64,000 nt of DNA from Fabrea salina (Eukaryota > Ciliophora > Heterotrichea > Heterotrichida > Fabreidae), in the NCBI GenBank assembly GCA_022984795.1, contig JALIHJ010000008.1, forward strand, positions 269,451-333,450, read 5' to 3'. The notes below the pieces were generated by a model. It had not been told where the DNA came from. It ran no database searches and saw only the letters and a list, made by a program, of their open reading frames with translations. Below are positions 60,414 to 64,000 of this stretch, in pieces (positions within the stretch are counted from its first letter, which is position 1; the number at the start of each line of letters is the position of its first letter). A program made the position numbers and the translations under genes.

Positions 60414-62258
60414 ATGACGATTGAAGAAGTCCTAATTATAGTGTGTCTTCCCTTAGGAACACTTTCTACCCTGGCTTCAGGAATACTCGTTTGGAGCCAT
60501 CTGCGAATTAGAAAACTATGGAAATACCCAGGACAATTCGTATTCATGCAGTGCTTGCTTCAGTTTATTTTTGACGTGGGCTGGCTCTTGTTTCTTGGAT
60601 CTGCGATAGGAGGCCTAGATTTTTCTTTTATGGAAATTGAATCTGAAATAATATCTTATGCTTGGATGTGCAATTCTATCTACACTTTAATACTTTCTCG
60701 CGAAATCTACCTTAAGATCAAAAAGCCATTTAGGTTTACCAGCAAACACCTCGAAGGATCCTTTATCACTTACTGAGTTTGGGAATTCCTTTAGTGTATG
60801 CTTCTTTTAGTGTATGCAGTTTTAAACGCACCGGCTTATCATCCTATTTACTATGTCTGGTTCTTGTTTCTATTCTTTTGGTTATTTTAGTGAGTTTAGT
60901 TCTAGCATTCCACTCACTATACGAACTCAAGCGGCAGAATTCAGTTAACTACATGTTTTACCACTTGCTTGTGGTATTTGCATCTTCTTTTTCGATTGCA
61001 CTTATCATCTTTTACTTTATTCTGATAATTATTCATGAGTTTTCTGAGCTATTATATTGCTATACATTATTTATATTGTGTTAGCTTTTTCTTCGGGGAT
61101 CATGGTCTTTGTTGCTAGAGTTTCTGAGCCTAAAATGTTCAAGCAAGTACTAAGATCTATAGTGTGCAAAAGAGAAGTCCAGTCTGAGGCTTTAACTGGA
61201 GACTCAGACATCTGCGAAAGCATCATAAGCCAAGAATTCAACCCTTACTTTTCACTTTTTAAAGCCTTGCAGAACACCAACGTTTTAAAGGTACTCACGG
61301 GTCTTAACTTTTTGTTCTCTAAAAGGAAACCCCTTTGAAGAGTACTTAATCAAACAACCCAATGCAGCCTTTTATAAGGTTTGAAGTGGTTTTGGAAAGT
61401 GAAATTAAGTATGAGGTCAAAGAGTACTTTCCAGAGCCTTTCAATATACTCAGAACAACTGAGCACATTTCAGACTTTGACTTGGCAGATTCATTATCTA
61501 TTAGTGACAACTTACAACACTTAGACCAAAGAACCACTAACCCTGGAGGCAGAAGTAGTTCCTTCTTTTACTTCACTGCTGACAGAAAGTACATCATCAA
61601 AACAATCAACCAAGAAGAACTTAAGACTCTAAGAAACTCTTTTGGAGGCTACTTTGATAGAGTTTATGCTAGGGACTCTTTGATCTCTAGAATTCATGGA
61701 ATATTTCGCTTTAAGATTGAAAGAGCTAGTAGTTTATACATCATGCTAATTGAAAACGTACTAAGTAAGTGTGAGAACCCTATAGTGTTTGACTTAAAAG
61801 GGTGTTCTTTGAATCGTGAAAGGTTCCAAGAAACTTTTAGCAACCTTGAGTCCATGCCTAGAAACCAAGTTATGAAGGACTTGGACTTCTTAAAGAACGT
61901 AGAAATGCTTAACTTTAGTGAAGACCTTCTCAAAAAGATCTTTGAAGCAATTGAAAAAGACACTTACATGCTCCAGAGCTTTGGAATCATGGACTACTCC
62001 TTGCTCTTAGCTATTGATTTTTCCAGTGAGTCCGTTCCTACTAGTAAGTACCTGTTTACTACAATAAGTGACTCTTTGAAAGTTTACTTAGCAATCATAG
62101 ACTTTGCCCAGACCTTCAACTGCAAAAAGAGAATAGAAAAGTCATTTAAGAAGCTTTTGTTTAGCCGGAGCACCAGAGGTTTCTCTACAGTACCTCCAGT
62201 TCCTTACCGAGAAAGGTTTCTGGACTTTGTTAAATCAACAATGGGATGCAAGGACTAG
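60414..62258 (+). pseudogene. GPCR-phosphatidylinositol phosphate kinase fusion locus, frame-disrupted
   Basis: Frame 60414-60776 gives three membrane helices (VLIIVCLPLGTLSTLASGIL; GQFVFMQCLLQFIFDVGWLL; AWMCNSIYTLILS). Frame 60779-61084 gives two to three more (IPLVYASFSV; FYHLLVVFASSFSIALIIFY). Frame 61057-61338 gives a last helix (YIVLAFSSGIMVFVARVSEP). Frame 61362-62258 is a PIP kinase: YIIKTI, MLIENVL, FDLKGC, FGIMDYSLLLAI, LAIIDFAQTF. Together this is the GPCR-PIPK architecture known from Phytophthora and Dictyostelium. At least three frame changes separate the pieces. Causes could be decay, unusual introns or sequencing indels; the kinase part itself is intact. Confidence 0.68.
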
Positions 62259-62361
62259 ACAACCTTGAAATATTTAATGATTAAGTTAAATGCATTCAGG
62301 GTGTTTTGCAGTAACACATAGAGTCTTTGCACTAGTGTCTTATGTCTTTCATAGCTTACTG

Positions 62362-62710
62362 TCACTTAGTAACTAAGAGTAGTAATGGTTTGCTAGTTGT
62401 CTTTAGATCTAACTTCACCCACTTTCCCTTCTGGTAAGAATTAGTTGGAGTGGTTCTTCTAAGTCGTGGACTTCTTTCTGACATGAAATTTTGACTTCGA
62501 AGCATCCTTATAGTCAACCAAGAAAGCAGATTTTTCAAAGAAGCACCTTTAAGGTAATCATAATTCTCTCTAAACAAAGCTAAGTAGTTTTTGAGGATGG
62601 CTGTGTAACTTTTCAGTATTGCTTGTACAAATCCCTTAAGTAGTCTTTGTAACTAGTGGAGAAGTCACTAGTCCTTGAAGCCAGAGTAGTTCTATCAGGT
62701 CAATGTCCAT
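62362..62710 (-). CDS. Small unknown protein with a 16-nt intron
   Basis: CDS complement(join(62362..62652,62669..62710)), 110 residues if TGA is a stop, 112 if it is Trp (TAA follows after one more codon). ATG at 62710 gives MDIDLIELLWLQG; the intron removes an in-frame-breaking 16 nt and the frame continues LQRLLKGFVQAILKSYTAIL, LFRENYDYLKGASL, ending basic then LLLLVTK. Helical, Leu/Tyr/Lys-rich. No family recognised. Confidence 0.45.
62653..62668 (-). other. 16-nt intron in the small subtelomeric gene
   Basis: On the minus strand GTGACTTCTCCACTAG, GT...TAG. Its removal puts the ATG at 62710 into frame with the long downstream frame and removes the stop that otherwise precedes it. 16 nt is the second known intron size in heterotrichs. 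Confidence 0.5.
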
Positions 62711-63170
62711 TTCTAAAGACGACCTGCTGCACAAGTTCTAAGAACATAGTGATGCTCAGTAGCTATTTCAGTGGTAGCAACTACTTAAAGACACTAAGGA
62801 AGTAGCTTAATCTAGGTATTCTAGTTTATTAGGCTTTAAGTATTTACAAGTTAGATAGTTCCAGAAGGCTGGTAAGTTCTGTCAACTTCTTCTTAACTCC
62901 AATCCTTGTTCTCATGCATTCCTGAGTAGTCGATACTAGTGGCTCATTTAGGCTCTTTGTCACTCTCTCCTTGTATTTGTCTATTGTTTCTTGCTACCTT
63001 TAGTTCCATTCAAGTTACTGGGCTTCTTCTTTACTTGTTTAAGTATTCACTTTCGCAACCTTCCTAACTAGTCTGATTCCTGGCTAGTCCACTCTTTCTA
63101 GCATCACATTTACCAATTTAATTTATTCACTTTCTTTCACAACCCTTTTCCACCGCACTTCCATTTATAA
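62711..63170. other. 460-bp stretch without a recognisable gene
   Basis: AT-rich, no frame of more than about 25 codons on either strand that I can support, no tRNA. It includes the upstream region of the small minus-strand gene and of the Cys-rich gene at 63171. Confidence 0.6.
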
Positions 63171-63410
63171 ATGAGAGAACCAGAAGAAACCTGCTGTCAG
63201 GGATGTGAACTCAAAGGCCAATGCTACATCTGCAGAACCATGCTATGTGCTCACAAAGTCATTGAGCACCTCGATAAAGGCCACATTATCTGGCCCCTTC
63301 CTTACCATGTAAGGTTGAATCCCATCTTTGACGAAGAGGATGGGATACTTGAGTGCAATGAAAGTATTCTCGATGAGCAATCTGCAAAATCATTGAACTA
63401 CAGGACCTAG
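63171..63410 (+). CDS. Small Cys/His-rich protein next to the telomere
   Basis: 79 residues, ATG after a TATAAA-like TTTATAA. Cys/His pattern CCQGCELKGQCYICRTMLCAHKV then EHLDKGHIIW resembles a single B-box or RING-like zinc site; the rest is acidic. Ends TAG. It could be the first exon or truncated end of a longer zinc-finger gene cut by chromosome fragmentation. It is the last gene before the telomere, about 390 bp from it. Confidence 0.5.
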   Translation: MREPEETCCQGCELKGQCYICRTMLCAHKVIEHLDKGHIIWPLPYHVRLNPIFDEEDGILECNESILDEQSAKSLNYRT

Positions 63411-63800
63411 AGGAGGAGGTAGAGGATAGCGTTTATAAGACCGGAAGAACCCTCTACTGTCGAGCAGGTCAGAGAGTGGGTAGGTGTTCTTGGAGCCGAT
63501 TAGTGAGCTTCTGTCCTGACTTGATTACGAGCTCACTGTTAGGCTCTTAGCGATTATATGGCGGGTGGGTGGGCCTTTTTTTTAAGGCCCGCCGCCATAT
63601 AGGGGGTTGGGGTGTTAGGGAGTCCAAAATTCCCTAATGAAAATTAGTGGACTTTTATAGGGAGAAAGTGGGGGAATTAATAGACAAGGGGTTAATAAAA
63701 TGTCAGGGATGCTACCAGCTAAGAGATCAAGGAGAGAAAGAAGAAAAGAAGGGAAAAAGGAGTGGTATTGAAATATCGGAAAGGAATCTACTGGAGAGAT
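63411..63800. other. Subtelomeric spacer
   Basis: G-rich on the plus strand, without a supported gene. It holds a hairpin (63555-63601), one telomere-like unit far inside (GGGGTGTTAGGGA, about 63609-63621), and purine-rich sequence leading into the telomere array. Confidence 0.7.
63555..63601. repeat. GC-rich inverted repeat (hairpin) 200 bp from the telomere
   Basis: Outer arms TATATGGCGG (63555-63564) and CCGCCATATA (63592-63601) are perfect complements; inner arms GGGCCTT (63571-63577) and AAGGCCC (63584-63590) are also perfect, with a T6 loop. Asymmetric internal bases are GTGGGT on the left and G on the right. Arms end in TATA. Confidence 0.85.
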
Positions 63801-64000
63801 TAGGTGTTAGGGTGTTAGTGTTAGGGTGTTAGGTGTTAGGGTGTTAGGGTGTTAGGGTGTTAGGGTGTTAGGGTGTTAGGGTGTTAGGGTGTTAGGGTGT
63901 TAGGGGTGTTAGGGTGTTAGGGTGTTAGGGTGTTAGGTGTTAGGGTGTTAGTGTTAGGGTGTTAGGGGTGTTAGGTGTTAGGGTGTTAGGGTGTTAGGGT
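63801..64000 (+). repeat. Telomere array, TGTTAGGG units with variants
   Basis: About 25 units running to the window end with the G-rich strand pointing 3' outward, as in a right chromosome end. Most are 8-nt TGTTAGGG (CCCTAACA complement). Variants missing one or two G (TGTTAGG, TGTTAG) and one with an extra G (TGTTAGGGG) are scattered, mostly in the proximal half and near the end. Confidence 0.96.

Noticed and set aside
60734-61409. Treating 23-, 25- and 31-nt GT...AG segments in the GPCR-PIPK locus as annotated introns
   Set aside because: They restore frame but do not match the 15-16-nt size and TAG end of the others, one break stays unexplained, and with free choice of ends such fits arise by chance.
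63647-63832. Open frame running into the telomere
   Set aside because: Low-complexity purine-rich translation ending in telomere repeats; no domain or start context.

Overview
This window looks like the right end of a macronuclear chromosome from a heterotrich ciliate (the group of Stentor, Blepharisma and Fabrea). Three things point there. The last 200 bases are a telomere array of TGTTAGGG units (CCCTAACA on the other strand), which is the heterotrich telomere unit. The only introns that can be placed cleanly are 15 nt (four) or 16 nt (one), run GT...TAG, and restore conserved proteins. The gene content is ciliate-like and rich in cilium, basal-body and small-GTPase genes. The left edge is cut inside an SNF5-like gene, so only the right end is a true chromosome end. 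The species cannot be named from the sequence.

Packing is extreme from 1 to 59300: nearly 60 genes on both strands, typically a few to a few tens of bases apart. Several divergent pairs have start codons only 7 or 9 bp apart. Two convergent pairs share the TTAA of their stop codons. Three head-to-tail pairs have 0 or 1 bp between stop and start. Nearly every gene ends in TAA or TAG. The two that could end in TGA have an in-frame TAA immediately or one codon later, so UGA may be a sense codon (Trp, as in Blepharisma).

Layout. 1-7400: SNF5, CCDC103, LRRC45, a CFAP97-like protein, a C2H2 zinc finger, stand-alone DHFR, a divergent Ras-like GTPase and TIM50. 7400-15100: a STE-type kinase with an altered DFG motif, a MUL1-like RING ligase, PP2A-B56, UEV/MMS2, a two-domain cyclic-nucleotide-binding protein and IPP isomerase. 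15100-29800: a 1474-residue ciliary-type protein, coiled-coil proteins, TTLL9, TBC, golgin-84, a penicillin-acylase-family Ntn hydrolase and a 48-codon mS38 gene. 29800-36900: a ZnF-UBP/sirtuin fusion, a ZZ/UBA autophagy-receptor-like protein, a membrane phosphodiesterase, a C2/coiled-coil/GAS2 protein, Rab11 and tRNA-Asp. 36900-59300: Mn-type SOD, Rab, PP2C, a UAP56-binding-motif protein, a LisH/CTLH protein, MOCS2A/MoaD, a NEK kinase, ketoacyl-CoA reductase, an ABC half transporter, ankyrin and CFAP97-like proteins, choline/ethanolamine kinase, a renalase-like oxidase, BPNT1 and a MysC-like ATP-grasp ligase. 59300-64000: a gene-poor subtelomere with a frame-disrupted GPCR-PIP-kinase locus, two small ORFs, a GC-rich hairpin and the telomere.

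Shared themes are cilium assembly and tubulin modification (CCDC103, LRRC45, CFAP97, CFAP57-like, TTLL9, GAS2, NEK), membrane traffic (three GTPases, TBC, golgin), cyclic-nucleotide and phosphoinositide signalling (PDE, CNB, GPCR-PIPK) and ubiquitin/autophagy (ZnF-UBP sirtuin, ZZ-UBA protein, UEV, MUL1, CTLH). The most interesting items are the MysC-like ligase, the adjacent sirtuin and autophagy-receptor-like pair, the collapsed spacers, the UGA question and the disrupted GPCR-PIPK locus.
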